Shown here one piece after another: positions 1-11,014 of a DNA stretch of 64,000 nucleotides (its first letter is position 1; every line of letters starts with the position of its first letter). The DNA is from Datnioides undecimradiatus (lineage: Eukaryota; Chordata; Actinopteri; Lobotiformes; Datnioididae). A program made the position numbers and the translations under genes. The notes below the pieces were generated by a model that was given only the letters and a program-made list of their open reading frames with translations, was not told the origin of the DNA and did no database searches. Location: positions 5,394,001-5,458,000 of the forward strand of contig WARS01000012.1 of the NCBI GenBank assembly GCA_008933995.1, in the 5' to 3' direction.

Positions 1-62
1 GCAATTAGGAAACGATGTAACTAAATACAGTGAGTCTGCAACACAGAGGCAGTGTTCCAGTG

Positions 63-65
<3 letters not shown>

Positions 66-98
<33 letters not shown>
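66..98. repeat. (TA)n microsatellite
   Basis: A run of alternating TA of about 33 bp, followed directly by a short GT run and a second imperfect TA tract to about 135. It is simple-sequence repeat in an intron. Confidence 0.95.
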
Positions 99-106
<8 letters not shown>

Positions 107-1414
107 TGCAGATATATATATAGAATTATATATAGTATAAATACACTGGAGATAGTAAATTACAGTTACAATGTTTAGATCTTAATATTTTAAATTAATA
201 TGCCAGTATATCCTATTTGTGTGGTGGAGGGCAGTAAACACTAAAACTTTTTTAAATTAAATGAGATGTTCCTCATAATTTGAACTTTCATAGCTGATGA
301 GTGCAAGTATAAACTAATAAGTGCACATTTAAGAAAACAAGTTTGTTTCAGTATTTTAGAATTGGAGGTGTTTTTGGTGCATGTAAAGGGCAGATGTATG
401 ACAGGCAGACACCCACTGCTGATAAGTTAATGTGATATGATGGAAGGATCCTGAATAGCTACCAAACTGACCTTGCGGTGAGGTTGTTGTCTCAGTCAAG
501 ATTTCCAGACTGAGTTGCAAAGTTTGTTTTCATGGACAAAGTTTGCAACCCAGTTACATTTTAGTTCCATTCGGTCACATATTACATTATATAATATGGA
601 GCAGCAGTGCAACTTTCCCTTTAGTTTGATCTTTTCTTGTTTCTCAGTATGTTGTATTATATACAATTAACTGTATATATTATATGTTGAGTTTAGAGGA
701 GACAGTAAAGAGACTGTCTGAGATTGTCTCTGTCTGGATTGCATTTTCACAGTAACCTTCCCAGCCCTCAGCCCTCCACACGCCCATGCTTCTGTCACTT
801 ATGAATGCATAATTACTGGTGTGTTTTCATTCATATTGGATCACGACAAAATGTGAGACTTAACAAACCATAACACTATTAACATAACCAAGTATGAAAT
901 AATGACACCCAGCTTTTTAGTGTCTGGCAAACAAAATGTAACATTTTATCAAAGACTGTAGATGATGTTTATGAAGAACGTCCAGTGTATGCAGAAGCTC
1001 ATATCTAAGATGTCTGTATATACTGTGTAAATTGTATATACTTGTACAAAGTATATGCCTGAGGTTGCTGTGTGGGTGTTCATGGTCTCATACCTTGTGT
1101 ATGTTATGTTAATGGGATCATATTATGTACATGGGGCAGGGGTTGAGGTGGTTGCATGTGTGTTGCTTGTGAATTAATCCACTAAAAGGTCAGAGGTGAT
1201 GTTGAGTAAGAGAAAATCCCGGTGTTTCATCACAGCATCAAACCATAACTCTACCTTTAGTACTTTAGTACATGTTTTTGGTTGTGTGTGTGTGTGTGTG
1301 GCTTTATTTAGTCCCTGTGAAGTCAGGCTGTGGTGGGCTTTAGAGATCCTTACATAACCCAGTAATAGATCTCTGGGCCAGGGGGATGTTTTTGCCGCCT
1401 GCGAGGGGGTTAGG

Positions 1415-1421
<7 letters not shown>

Positions 1422-1468
<47 letters not shown>
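1422..1468. repeat. (GT)n microsatellite
   Basis: A nearly perfect GT run of about 47 bp. A shorter GT run lies at 1283-1300. Together with the run at 1739 they produce repeated Cys-Val open frames that are not genes. Confidence 0.97.
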
Positions 1469-1469
<1 letters not shown>

Positions 1470-1737
1470 ATGCACGCTTTTATGTGTGTGTGTGAATACA
1501 TTCATGAAGCTGTAATGCATAGAGACACTAGAGGGCAAGAAGCAGCCAGATTGAAATCTGATCTTTTCCTGTATTGTGAGTACATATGTGTTTGCGTGCG
1601 TGTGTCACTTGCAGAGAATGTGAAAGGAAGCTGACCCCGATACATATCCAGTCCTTCCATCGTGTCTTTTGCGCGTGCTGGAGGGCAGCCGGTGCAGAGA
1701 CAGAGTGCAGCTGATAGATATGTGATCGCATTCTTTC

Positions 1738-1738
<1 letters not shown>

Positions 1739-1802
<64 letters not shown>

Positions 1803-1812
1803 TGTGTGCGCG
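1739..1812. repeat. (TG)n microsatellite with GC-interrupted end
   Basis: About 60 bp of perfect TG followed by imperfect TGCG units. It is intronic. Confidence 0.97.
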
Positions 1813-2308
1813 TGCACCAGTGCGTGGCCAGCTGGCACAGTCTTTTGCCTATATTACCACTTTAGACACAGCTTGCCATACCAGAATTTTAAAGAGATGA
1901 CATGAGTGCAAGCAAGACCACACACACACACAATACAGAGTTTCAGCTGACTGTCACTTGGCTGTGGACTTTGTTTCCTGTTCACTGGGTTTTAATGCCC
2001 CTAGTAACAGCCTTGTAGTAACACACTAACACGCTTACAAGTCATCTTGTTGCTTGGTTCATTAGTGCATCAACATTTGTGTAAATTCTCCAATAGGAAA
2101 TGTCCCCTGTTAAAACATACAACATATTGTGGCAGCATATAGGAGAGGGGAATCCCGCTTTGAATTCATCAGAATCTAAATGTTGGTATCAATTGAATTT
2201 AATAAATGTACAGTTGTTGAAAAAACAATTTAAAAAGACATAAATATATAAATAATGTTTTATTACCTTTAATGTAATATCAACTATTAGTAATACTGCA
2301 TTATGTAA

Positions 2309-2473
<165 letters not shown>

Positions 2474-2613
2474 TAAGGCGCACTCAGACACTCAAATATG
2501 CTCATAGACTCTTCATAGACTTACACATTTGCTTTTTTCTGAACTGCCTGCATACATTAAAGCAAGATATCATGTTTTACCAACTGATATTTGAGTTTTT
2601 CTTTGTCCTTCAG

Positions 2614-2761
2614 GTCCCGCAAAGTGCTTAAGATGTGGCAATTTATGGACCAGTCAGACATTGAGACCATGAGGAGCCTAAAGGATGCCATGGCTCAGCA
2701 TGAGTCTTCTTCTGAGTACAGGAAGGTTGTAACCCGAGCTCTCAACATCCCAGGATGCAAG
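2614..2761 (+). CDS. plce1: plce1 exon 2: RasGEF domain
   Basis: Continues the CDC25 domain with [20 protein letters not shown] and [16 protein letters not shown], close to identical with vertebrate PLC epsilon. The acceptor is a pyrimidine-rich tract ending CAG, and the donor is AAG followed by GTTGGT. It begins by completing an Arg codon and ends on a codon boundary. Confidence 0.95.
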
Positions 2762-2885
2762 GTTGGTCAATTTTTTTTTCTGGTGTAATTGGTCAAAACT
2801 GACTTCTTGAAGTCATTATTAAGTCAAGTATTTCTTACTTAACTGACCGGTATAATGTGTTTTTTTTCTTGTCTTCATGCTGTAG

Positions 2886-2996
2886 GTGGTGCCATTCTGT
2901 GGGGTTTTTCTGAAGGAGCTGAGTGATGCACTGGATGGGACAGCAAGCATCATCAGCCTTAAACCACCTCCAGATAATACAGAAGACTCTATAGAG
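2886..2996 (+). CDS. plce1: plce1 exon 3: RasGEF domain
   Basis: Begins VVPFCGVFLKELSDALDG, the conserved PFxGxxLxxL signature of RasGEF catalytic domains, then a less conserved linker. It has 37 whole codons with acceptor TAG and donor GTATGC. Confidence 0.95.
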
Positions 2997-3088
2997 GTAT
3001 GCATGTACAACCATATACACATTTAACAGAACTAAAGCCAGCAGCAATAATTCATCCAGCTATGTTTGGTCTGTCCTTGTCTCCCTAG

Positions 3089-3198
3089 TTTGTGTCCGAC
3101 TACAGTGGCCAGCACAACTTCATGTCGCGGTCTGGTCCAGATGGTCTACATGTCCCAGAGAAAGAAGCTACTGTCAGCAACATCCTTCAGATTATCAG
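3089..3198 (+). CDS. plce1: plce1 exon 4: end of RasGEF domain
   Basis: Encodes FVSDYSGQHNFMSR and ends in NILQIIR, the last helix of the CDC25 region. The acceptor is CTCCCTAG. The donor is non-canonical: CAG is followed by GCACGC, so this intron is GC-AG. The join to the next exon restores RSCNRSLE, the expected family sequence, which supports the GC donor. It ends with two bases of a codon. Confidence 0.92.
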
Positions 3199-3285
3199 GC
3201 ACGCTACATCCTCTGAAAATCTCTTTTTAAAAAGCAAAGACTATGGGGTGATCTTCTGCATGTGACTCCCTTGTCTGCTTCTCAG

Positions 3286-3402
3286 ATCATGTAATCGTAG
3301 TTTGGAGGCAGAGGATCCTGATGAGGCATCCACCAGTCCCTCTTCTACTGGCCCATCCCCTGCATCCAGAAATAACTCCTTCAGGGACCGCTGCCGCAAT
3401 CA
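3286..3402 (+). CDS. plce1: plce1 exon 5: Ser-rich linker after RasGEF
   Basis: Encodes SCNRSLEAEDPDEASTSP and then a serine- and arginine-rich stretch ending RDRCRNQ. The serine-rich linker between RasGEF and the PH-like region varies between species. It ends with CA of a Gln codon before donor GTCAGT; joining to 5449 gives QFMVGDF, as in the family. Confidence 0.88.
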
Positions 3403-5072
3403 GTCAGTACCATTATTTCTCTCCTCTTTCTACGTGATTCCCTTTGATAGCTTTTTTGGTTTTTTTTTGTGAACTCCAGAGTTCTTTGCAATATCACTTG
3501 ACAAACAGCAACTCTGGATCTCATTAGAAATTACTTGTCTTGTTTAAGGATACTGTAGAGGAGTGAGAGCTTCTGTCACGGGGTCTTAAACCCATCCAGT
3601 TGAAGGACAATTCTTGAGCGTGAGGGTATTGCGCAAGTTGTTACCAAGCTTACGAGACATACAGTACTGTATCAAATGGCACGGGCATATGTGACCCAGT
3701 CCATCAAGACCATGGGACATTGTGTATCAGTTGATTGCAATTGTTTCACTTTTTGTTTCCTGGTTTTTAACTGGACTTCTTAATTCCGTTCAACAGTTTT
3801 TTGTCTTTGTGGTGTGTAGAAAGAGTTACTCATCCTAAATCTCTCTATGTAATACGGAGACTTTAATGTCACTTTTCATCTTTTTTTCATCACTTTTCTT
3901 TTGTGCTTAAAAGAGCATCTAAGTGTAAAGTGGCAGCCTTTACTTAATTTAGATTTTTGGTGACTTCTTTCAGGCAGACTGAAAATATTCTATTGTTTAG
4001 CACTTTGACCTCTCCTGTCTGACTTCTCTGTTTTCCTTTTTGGTCAGAAATCACGACACATAGACAGAGTCAAGGAAAGTGGGTTTGTTATATCAAATTT
4101 ATTTCAGATCTGTGAATACCACCATGCTGTAAATGATTGGCATGGCTGACTTTGAAACAAAGATGAGGTTACTGTGCATCATCACCAGCTTTGCAGATGC
4201 AGAGTTAACAGTTTTTTGAAAATATTTCTGTGGACATGTTTGCACAGCAGGCTCTCTTGGAATCTGCTACATCATGACTTTCAAAAGAATAAAAGTTGGA
4301 TTTTTTTAATGCCAAAATATGATTATAAAGGAAATTCTAGGGAATTAATCAAACATGATACAGATGTTTTGGTTTCCTTACATAGGAATGTGTAGTCTGT
4401 ATAGTTCCTTAAAAATACTTGGATAATTTGCATTCATAGCACAATTTCTTGGGCCAGATGACCTGGATGTTTACCAAACTCTTGCTGAACAGTATATTGT
4501 CTCTCATAAACACTGGCACAAGATAATGGGTTTTTGAAGGAACACATTTGCAGATTGTTATTGAGATGAGGTGATGTTCACATAAACTCCTGTGTCACAA
4601 AGATAAAAGATAACAGGTCAGTTTCCTGTCAGGACAGGAAGGAACAGAGCTCTGGTACTTTTCAGCACACTGGTGGAAAGTAGCTAATGGCACAAGCAGG
4701 AATTTTGTTGTGAAAATGTTGTTAGAAAACTTTCACTTCAAGCTTGACCTGTGGTGTTTGTATTAAGGAAACCTGGATTATCTTCTCTGTGTTTCTCAAC
4801 AGTTTTCTCTGACTCTGAGTTAGTATTTCATGTAAGAGCTCAGGATAACAGCTCAGGATAACAACTTTCATTTTGGCTAAAGCTATGGTTCATTTGTCTG
4901 CACTGTGTTGCAGATAAACTCTATCTGTCTTTCTCAAAGAGGTTTAGGTGTTCTTTTCCTTTGTCCCCAATCTTTCTCACTGGCATCCTCTTTTTATTGT
5001 TTTTGTTTTCCCTGCTGACAACTTCTCTGTCCACTCTTCATTTGTCTCATTTGTCTCCCTCTCTCATTCTAG
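3403..5072 (+). other. plce1: plce1 intron
   Basis: No conserved coding is visible. A tandem copy of a 14-base unit (AGCTCAGGATAACA-like) lies at about 4837-4865. The pyrimidine-rich 3' end leads into the candidate cassette exon at 5073. Confidence 0.6.
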
Positions 5073-5114
5073 TTCACATTCATTTAGGACACCACCAGAA
5101 TCAAACCGTGTCTT
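5073..5114 (+). CDS. plce1: plce1 candidate 42-nt cassette exon (14 codons)
   Basis: This is a 42-nt block with a strong pyrimidine tract and acceptor (TCTCATTCTAG) and a near-consensus donor (GTAAGTGG). Placed between exon 5 (ends CA) and exon 6 (starts A) it keeps phase and stays open, inserting HSHSFRTPPESNRV and a Leu at the junction. The length is a multiple of three, so inclusion or skipping both leave the frame intact. It falls in the variable Ser-rich linker. I do not recall it in the mammalian protein. It is an inference without transcript support. Confidence 0.55.
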
Positions 5115-5448
5115 GTAAGTGGTTGTAAGATTGTCAGGAATTTGAACATTAACCTCAACATGGTTTAAGTTTAAGTTTGTTTGCAGTTAAGGAATGTGCA
5201 GTGAAAGTGCATGATACTTTTTTGCTTGTTCAACCGATGCACTACAGTACAGACTACATGTGGAATGTTGATCTTACTGTAGTTGCAGGTTATTTCTTAC
5301 TTTGACTGGACCTCGATGATCTTGCTCCTGGATTAATGCTCCTGCTGCAGTAGTTGAAATTAAAGTTGAGATCAGTGAACTGAAACTTTGAAATTCAGAT
5401 ACTATTTGTTTATTTATTAATATTTTCTCAATCTTCTTCAATCTTTAG

Positions 5449-5577
5449 ATTCATGGTAGGGGACTTTTCGGATTCAGAGGGTGACTTGTCGTTGGAGCCG
5501 GCGGTAAAAGAGGTGGAGTTTCAGGGGACTGAAGAAACTCACAGAGCTTTCGCCCATGGCACTGAGCTTATTCCCTG
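5449..5577 (+). CDS. plce1: plce1 exon 6: linker into PH-like region
   Basis: Encodes FMVGDFSDSEGD, an acidic stretch, then HRAFAHGTELIPW, matching the start of the PH-like region of PLC epsilon. Acceptor CTTTAG and donor GTTAGC. It ends with TG, completed by the next exon to Trp. Confidence 0.93.
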
Positions 5578-5668
5578 GTTAGCAGCAAACACACACTTAT
5601 CCACACACAGCCACATAGATAAATGGCACAACAAGGCACTCCAAGCTTTTCGCATTTTCTTTTGCCAG

Positions 5669-5805
5669 GTACGTGTTGTCACTACAGCCAGATGTTCACC
5701 AGTTTCTGCTGCAGGGGGCTACAGTCATCCACTACGACCAGGACAGCCACCTCACAGCTCGCTGTCTGCTGCGATTGCAACCTGATAACACAACACTCAC
5801 CTGGG
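5669..5805 (+). CDS. plce1: plce1 exon 7: PH-like region
   Basis: Encodes [19 protein letters not shown], then [18 protein letters not shown] and TTLTW: beta strands of the PH domain as placed in PLC epsilon. Acceptor TTGCCAG and donor GTAAAT. It ends with one base of a Gly codon. Confidence 0.95.
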
Positions 5806-6176
5806 GTAAATTATGACCGTGTCATAAAATTGCATAATTTGTGGGATTTGTTATGGTGAATGTATGAAGAACTGCTGAAAAGATTTACTGACATCAGTAT
5901 ATTTTAAGATGTTTCTATCACATGGCGACATGCCTCATTTCCTCTCTCATGATTACTCTCTAAACAAATGGAAAACAGGCAGCCATATTAAAAATCCTAT
6001 TTCCTATGTCATTATTATGTTTCAAACATACTGTAAATGTGTTTATGCACAGAAGGTAAGTACCATGTTTTTTGTCACACACAGTTTAAGCTGGTTATAC
6101 ATGTGTGTATATGTGCACAATTTCCTTTCACTTTACTAGATTTCAAACATATCGTAAATGTGTTGATTTATGGCAG

Positions 6177-6283
6177 GTAAGCCTCAGAGCGGAGGGGCTT
6201 CTCCCACAGAACAACCACTGGGATTAGGACAGACTGTGGTGGCGGGACTAGCAGAGGGCCTTTTGGATCTGGGAGTTGTGAAG
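6177..6283 (+). CDS. plce1: plce1 exon 8: PH-like region
   Basis: Encodes GKPQSGGASPTEQPLG and then VVAGLAEGLLDLGVVK, comparable to the family stretch before the QNKL segment. Acceptor GGCAG and donor GTTTGT. The acceptor region appears to be a partial copy of sequence 121 bp upstream (see findings). Confidence 0.93.
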
Positions 6284-6537
6284 GTTTGTTAGAAAAAAGT
6301 ATTCCTCTTAAAACAAGTTTAAACAAATATGTTTTGCTTTTTATTTGATTTTACAGTGAGGCCAGAAAATTGAGCTGCATTGTTTCAAACATGGTCATTT
6401 TACTGTTTAAAATCCTCAAACTACATTGTAAGAATAAGAATTCATCCTGTAGGACTAGTAACTTGTTTTGCATTTGACAGTCACAAGTTAGATGGAACAC
6501 ATAATATTCAGAATATTGTGTTTATATAAATGTGCAG

Positions 6538-6662
6538 GCAGTGTTCCTGGGTCATCAGGGAGTGGATGTTCATGCTGTATGTTTACAAAACAAGCTGAGC
6601 CAGATGACAGTGGAGGAGAACGGTCTCAGCCTCCTCTACGGTCTCAGTACCACCGATAATAG
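6538..6662 (+). CDS. plce1: plce1 exon 9: PH-like region
   Basis: Encodes AVFLGHQGVDVHAVCLQNKL and LLYGLSTTDNR, closely matching vertebrate PLC epsilon. Acceptor TGTGCAG and donor GTTCGT; ends with two bases of an Arg codon. Confidence 0.95.
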
Positions 6663-6779
6663 GTTCGTGCCTTGTTATCACAATTATGAGCACTTGTACA
6701 TTGCTGCAGAGGTACGCCAGTAAAGCACCCTTGCAATTTACTAAATGTTTTAACTAATTCTCTTATCCCCTGCCTTTAG

Positions 6780-6924
6780 ACTCCTGCACTTTGTGGCCCC
6801 CAACCACACAGCACGAATGCTCTATAAGGGTCTGACAGAGTTGGTGAATGCGACCAGAAAACTGAAGAAGTTTCCTGATCAAAGGTTGCAGTGGCTGAGG
6901 AGGCAGTATGTCAGTTTGTATCAG
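6780..6924 (+). CDS. plce1: plce1 exon 10: PH-like region, C-terminal helix
   Basis: Encodes [18 protein letters not shown], then [19 protein letters not shown]. The amphipathic helix with the Trp-Leu-Arg cluster is typical for the end of the PLC PH module. Acceptor CCTTTAG and donor GTAAAC; ends at a codon boundary. Confidence 0.95.
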
Positions 6925-7072
6925 GTAAACTCTTATTTCCTTGTTAATCTCATGATTAAAATGAATATTTGGATTCAAAATAAACTGGTTTATCCTATTT
7001 TATTATATATCCCTGCCAACCTTAACCTGTGCATTTTCTGCCTTCATGTCTATCTTGTGTTTGTCTCTTTAG

Positions 7073-7237
7073 GAGGATGGCAGGTACGAAGGCCCTACAC
7101 TAGCTCATGCCATTGAGCTGTTTGGTGGGCGGAGGTGGAACATGGGCACAGGCGGAGTTGAGAAACCTGCTGGCCAGAAAAACAGCCCCCTGAGCATCAA
7201 TGATAAGACCAAGAAGAAGAAGAAAGTCCTTGTCAGG
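7073..7237 (+). CDS. plce1: plce1 exon 11: linker
   Basis: Encodes [20 protein letters not shown], conserved in the family, then a basic tail with a [10 protein letters not shown] cluster. It has 55 whole codons, acceptor CTTTAG and donor GTCAGT. Confidence 0.95.
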
Positions 7238-7600
7238 GTCAGTACATGATAAAAAGTTCTGTTTCTATATCTTTCATTGTTTCACACACATTACATTTAG
7301 CCGAGACTCTAATCAGCAATGTGTGAGCAAGTAAAGTGGTGATCTTTTACATTCTTGCTTACTAATAGTTTGATTTTCTGTCAGTTTGACAAGTAAAGAG
7401 CCCTCCCAGTGCCCCCTGTTTTCTGCTGTTTTCTCTTATGGCTTGTATGTAAGGATAGGGATGGATCGGGAAACCACATATATGACAGTCCTGTCGTCCA
7501 TTTCACTGTTCAGTCTTGATACACTGCTTGTTACACCTACCAACTTCCACAGATGCAGTTTGCTTTTAACACAGCATGTGTGTTTATGCCCCCAATGCAG

Positions 7601-7715
7601 GGAGACAGTGGGGATGCCACTGATGACGAGATGGGTTCGAGGAAAACGCGGAGCTGTAAGGAGGGACTGTGTCGCAACGGGCCAGAGTCAGACAGCATCG
7701 ACCAAGAAGATCCAG
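7601..7715 (+). CDS. plce1: plce1 exon 12: linker with TDDEM motif
   Basis: Encodes GDSGDATDDEMGSRKTR, aligned to the family TDDEMATRK segment, then a Ser-Asp-Glu-rich run. Acceptor AATGCAG and donor GTGATC; ends with one base of a Glu codon. Confidence 0.92.
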
Positions 7716-7831
7716 GTGATCTTTCTCAGAGATATTAAATATCCAAAATTTTCACAGGACATTAAGATATTAGGATCACTTCCATTATACCTTCCTTATT
7801 TGTATGGGTTTTTTTTTATTCAACTTCACAG

Positions 7832-7991
7832 AGGACAGTTTCCCTGGACCATTCTCCCTTTCATCCAATAAAAGCCCTGGATTGCTAGCCTCTTCTTCCT
7901 CCTCCTCCTCTTCCTCCAGCATGGCAGGGTCCAACCAGTCCCGCCCCCAGTCCTCTCCAATCCTCTCTGGAACAGCCAAGTCACAGCCAGG
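7832..7991 (+). CDS. plce1: plce1 exon 13: poly-Ser linker
   Basis: Encodes EDSFPGPFSLSSNKSPGLLA followed by a ten-Ser run from TCC/TCT repeats and SSPILSGTAKSQPG. It is a low-complexity, probably disordered linker. Acceptor TTCACAG and donor GTACTG (weak). The join to the next exon restores Gly-Ala-Trp. Confidence 0.88.
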
Positions 7992-8095
7992 GTACTGCTA
8001 AAACTGTACAGTATATGAAGACTTAAGACTAAAGATGTGAACGTGTGACTTGTAAAACAGTCAGGTTAATGTATTTTACTCTCTGCGGGTTGCAG

Positions 8096-8218
8096 GGCAT
8101 GGAGCAGCAGATCGTGGCACGGTCGAGGCAAAGGCTGTTTCAAAGGCTTCCAGAATCTCATGATTTCTGACAGCACGATGAGCTTCATTGAGTTTGTTGA
8201 GCTCTTCAAGTCCTTCAG
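8096..8218 (+). CDS. plce1: plce1 exon 14: start of EF-hand region
   Basis: Encodes [19 protein letters not shown] and [18 protein letters not shown], the start of the EF-hand region. Acceptor TTGCAG and donor GTCGAT; ends with two bases of a Ser codon. Confidence 0.95.
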
Positions 8219-9169
8219 GTCGATACCAAAACTCTGTTAGGTCTACAACAGCTATGAAAGATTGTGTCCCTAAGGCAGAGATTCATATATTCATATAATA
8301 TAAATAAGTTACTGTTTTATCTTGGCAAACTAAAACACAGGCCATATTTTTTCAGTTATATGTAATCATTATATACTCACTAATGGCCTGAAGCACTGAT
8401 GTATGTATATTGCACATGTTCTGTTCAGCATATTTGCCATCTCACTCCCTCTTGTGATAGAATTGTTGTGTTTTTATCAATGGCACCTGAAGACAGCATG
8501 ATAAGACGAATGCAACAAATGTTTCTCAAGGTTATCGTGCCTTCTCAAGGATTCTTGTCTTTATAATATTTAGCTTCTGTAATATTTTCCCTTGTCAAAT
8601 GAAAGGGAACAATGTTTTGCCTTGATAAGCAGTGGATTATTCTCATACCAGTCCTCCTACATGTCTCAGATTGTAGTGTATCCTCTCATCTGCTGCCCAG
8701 CAGTTTCCTTTTAAATTCCACACTTGCTTAGCAATGGAGAGAAAATGGAAGTACAGAACTTTACCAGATCCAGTTGGTTTTCCAAAGATGGTACAGGAAA
8801 TATCATATTTTTAGCCATTTCACAACTGAAACAACTCTTTAAGTTCTTGCATCAGAAAAAGAAAAACTCATACAAGGTACAGGAAAACAACATTTTACAA
8901 CATGTGAAGATAAAAGAAAGGCTTTAAATGTGACTTTTGGTCTTCAGAAGAAATGTTGTAGTATTTGTAATGAAACACATTCATCTTCCTAATTGTCATC
9001 AAAGGCTTTTGCAAACTCAAAAATAATTTGGTCAGCTTATCAATGCCTCTTCACAAATGTGTTTGTGTATTGTTGAAATTACTGGTAATAAACCCTAAAA
9101 TACATTTTGTCAGTGTACAGTGATTAAAAATTGTCTGAAATCTGCTTGTTGTTGTGATTTCCAACACAG
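8219..9169 (+). other. plce1: plce1 intron
   Basis: No coding signal or repeat family is recognisable. It is AT-rich. Confidence 0.6.
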
Positions 9170-9306
9170 TATACGAAGCAGGAAGGACCTGAAGGAGCTG
9201 TTCGACACTTTTGCTGTCCCATGCAGTCGTTCAAGTCCTGAATCTGCTCCTCTCTACACCAACCTCAGAATTGATGACAAAGACACAGGGCTGCAGCCAG
9301 ACCTCG
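9170..9306 (+). CDS. plce1: plce1 exon 15: EF-hand region
   Basis: Encodes [20 protein letters not shown] and [12 protein letters not shown]. The EF hands of PLC epsilon are degenerate, and no canonical Ca-binding loop is complete here. Acceptor AACACAG and donor GTAACA. Confidence 0.95.
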
Positions 9307-9422
9307 GTAACACACAGTTACTCTCATTTAATATTCTCAGCAGTCAGAAACATGGACACAACAAGGTTATTCCTCTTTTTTATCCTTATTACAGCTCACT
9401 TTATTTTACCTCTCTTCTTCAG

Positions 9423-9661
9423 ATTTATTAACCCGCAATGGTTCTGATCTCGGCCTCTTTATTCGGACGAGACAGCAGATGTCTGACAATCAGAAGCAGA
9501 TCTCAGACGCCATTGCAGCAGCCAGTATTGTGACCAATGGAACAGGAGTGGAAAATGCATCACTTGGCGTCTTGGGATTGGCTATCCCTCAGCTCAACGA
9601 CTTCTTGGTCAACTGCCAGAGAGAGCACCTAAGCTACGATGAGATTCTCAGCATTATACAG
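9423..9661 (+). CDS. plce1: plce1 exon 16: EF-hand region
   Basis: Encodes [38 protein letters not shown] and [20 protein letters not shown], all near-identical to vertebrate PLC epsilon. Acceptor CTTCTTCAG and donor GTGTAG; ends on a codon boundary. Confidence 0.96.
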
Positions 9662-9875
9662 GTGTAGTCTGGAGGAAGAACACTTTAAACTCTATTTAAC
9701 AAGAACCAAAGGGAGGGATGGTGGAGATGGAGGGCATACACTGTAGGATGATATAGATTTGTGAATTTTCCAGGTGAATGGGCAGAATAATGATGAAAGA
9801 AACCTGTGACACAAGGAAGGAAAGGGAACTGTGGATCAGTGATGATTATTAATTGTTTTGTTGCTTTTCTCACAG

Positions 9876-9937
9876 AAATTTGAGCCCTCATCAAGCATGA
9901 GACAAATGGGATGGATGTCATTTGAAGGCTTTGCCAG
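9876..9937 (+). CDS. plce1: plce1 exon 17: EF-hand region
   Basis: A short exon encoding KFEPSSSMRQMGWMSFEGFA, the last EF-hand helix before the X box. Acceptor TCTCACAG and donor GTAGAG; ends with two bases of an Arg codon. Confidence 0.95.
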
Positions 9938-10122
9938 GTAGAGTAAAAATGTAATGGCTTATTCATGTCGGCACTTAAACACAACTAAGGTATGTGCTGA
10001 ATTAATAACCTGTGTAATGAATTTCAGTAATACAACATTTTTTATAAACATGTTAGTGCTTGCTAATTGTAATCAGTGCAACATGGTCATGTATTACTGA
10101 ACTATTCGTCTCTCCACACTAG

Positions 10123-10288
10123 GTTCTTAATGGATAAGGACAACTTAGCTTCTCGTATTGAGGAATCCCAGATGAACCCAGAGGAGCTGCAGTATCCACT
10201 GTCTTATTACTACATTGAGTCTTCTCACAACACCTATCTGACTGGACACCAGCTCAAAGGGGAGTCCTCTGTTGAGCTTTACAGTCAG
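10123..10288 (+). CDS. plce1: plce1 exon 18: start of PLC X box
   Basis: Encodes [15 protein letters not shown], then [20 protein letters not shown]. The catalytic His of SSHNTY is at 10226-10228 and the Ca-ligand Asn follows at 10229-10231. It ends ESSVELYSQ on a codon boundary. Acceptor CACACTAG and donor GTCAGC. Confidence 0.97.
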
Positions 10289-10383
10289 GTCAGCGAAATG
10301 ATTTCCTTTTCTCTTAACACAGTATTTTAAAGCTTTTTTTGGACTCATAACTTCCATTTTTGCATGTTCATGTTTGATCATGA

Positions 10384-10527
<144 letters not shown>

Positions 10528-10897
10528 TAATCTACTCAGTCACTCGTTCTCCTTGCTTTCCGATTCAATGCTTCATAGTTTTGCCATATTGCCAGACGCA
10601 GTGTGTGATGTATTTATTTTGACAAAAGTACTCCAGGCAGAAATACTGCTGGTTCAGTAAACCAAACAAATGTGAATTTTTAGAACTGACCTCAGTTCAC
10701 AGGCTGGGGACTCTTAAGGGTCATATCACTACTTACTTTATGTAATTACATCTAATCAGATTCATCAAACACCTGTGTTTCATTTGATGTCGTATATATG
10801 TTTCAGTAAATCTCATTAGTTTCCACAAAGTTGAGTTTTATTTGATACAGTGTTTTTTTTTCTTTCTGTGACTTAAATCCCTCCCATGATCCTCCAG

Positions 10898-11014
10898 GAT
10901 GTGGTTGAAGCAGTTAACCGGTCTGCATTTGTCAATTCTGACATGCCAGTCATCCTGTCCATAGAGAACCACTGCTCCCTCCCACAGCAGCGCAAGATGG
11001 CTGAAATCTTCAAG
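10898..11014 (+). CDS. plce1: plce1 exon 20: PLC X box
   Basis: Encodes [19 protein letters not shown] and [20 protein letters not shown], with the Ca-ligand Glu of SIENH. It has 39 whole codons, acceptor CCTCCAG and donor GTATGA. Confidence 0.97.

Noticed and set aside
1386-1865. Open frames on both strands made of Cys-Val or Thr-His repeats
   Set aside because: They are translations of GT/CA microsatellites without splice or coding context.
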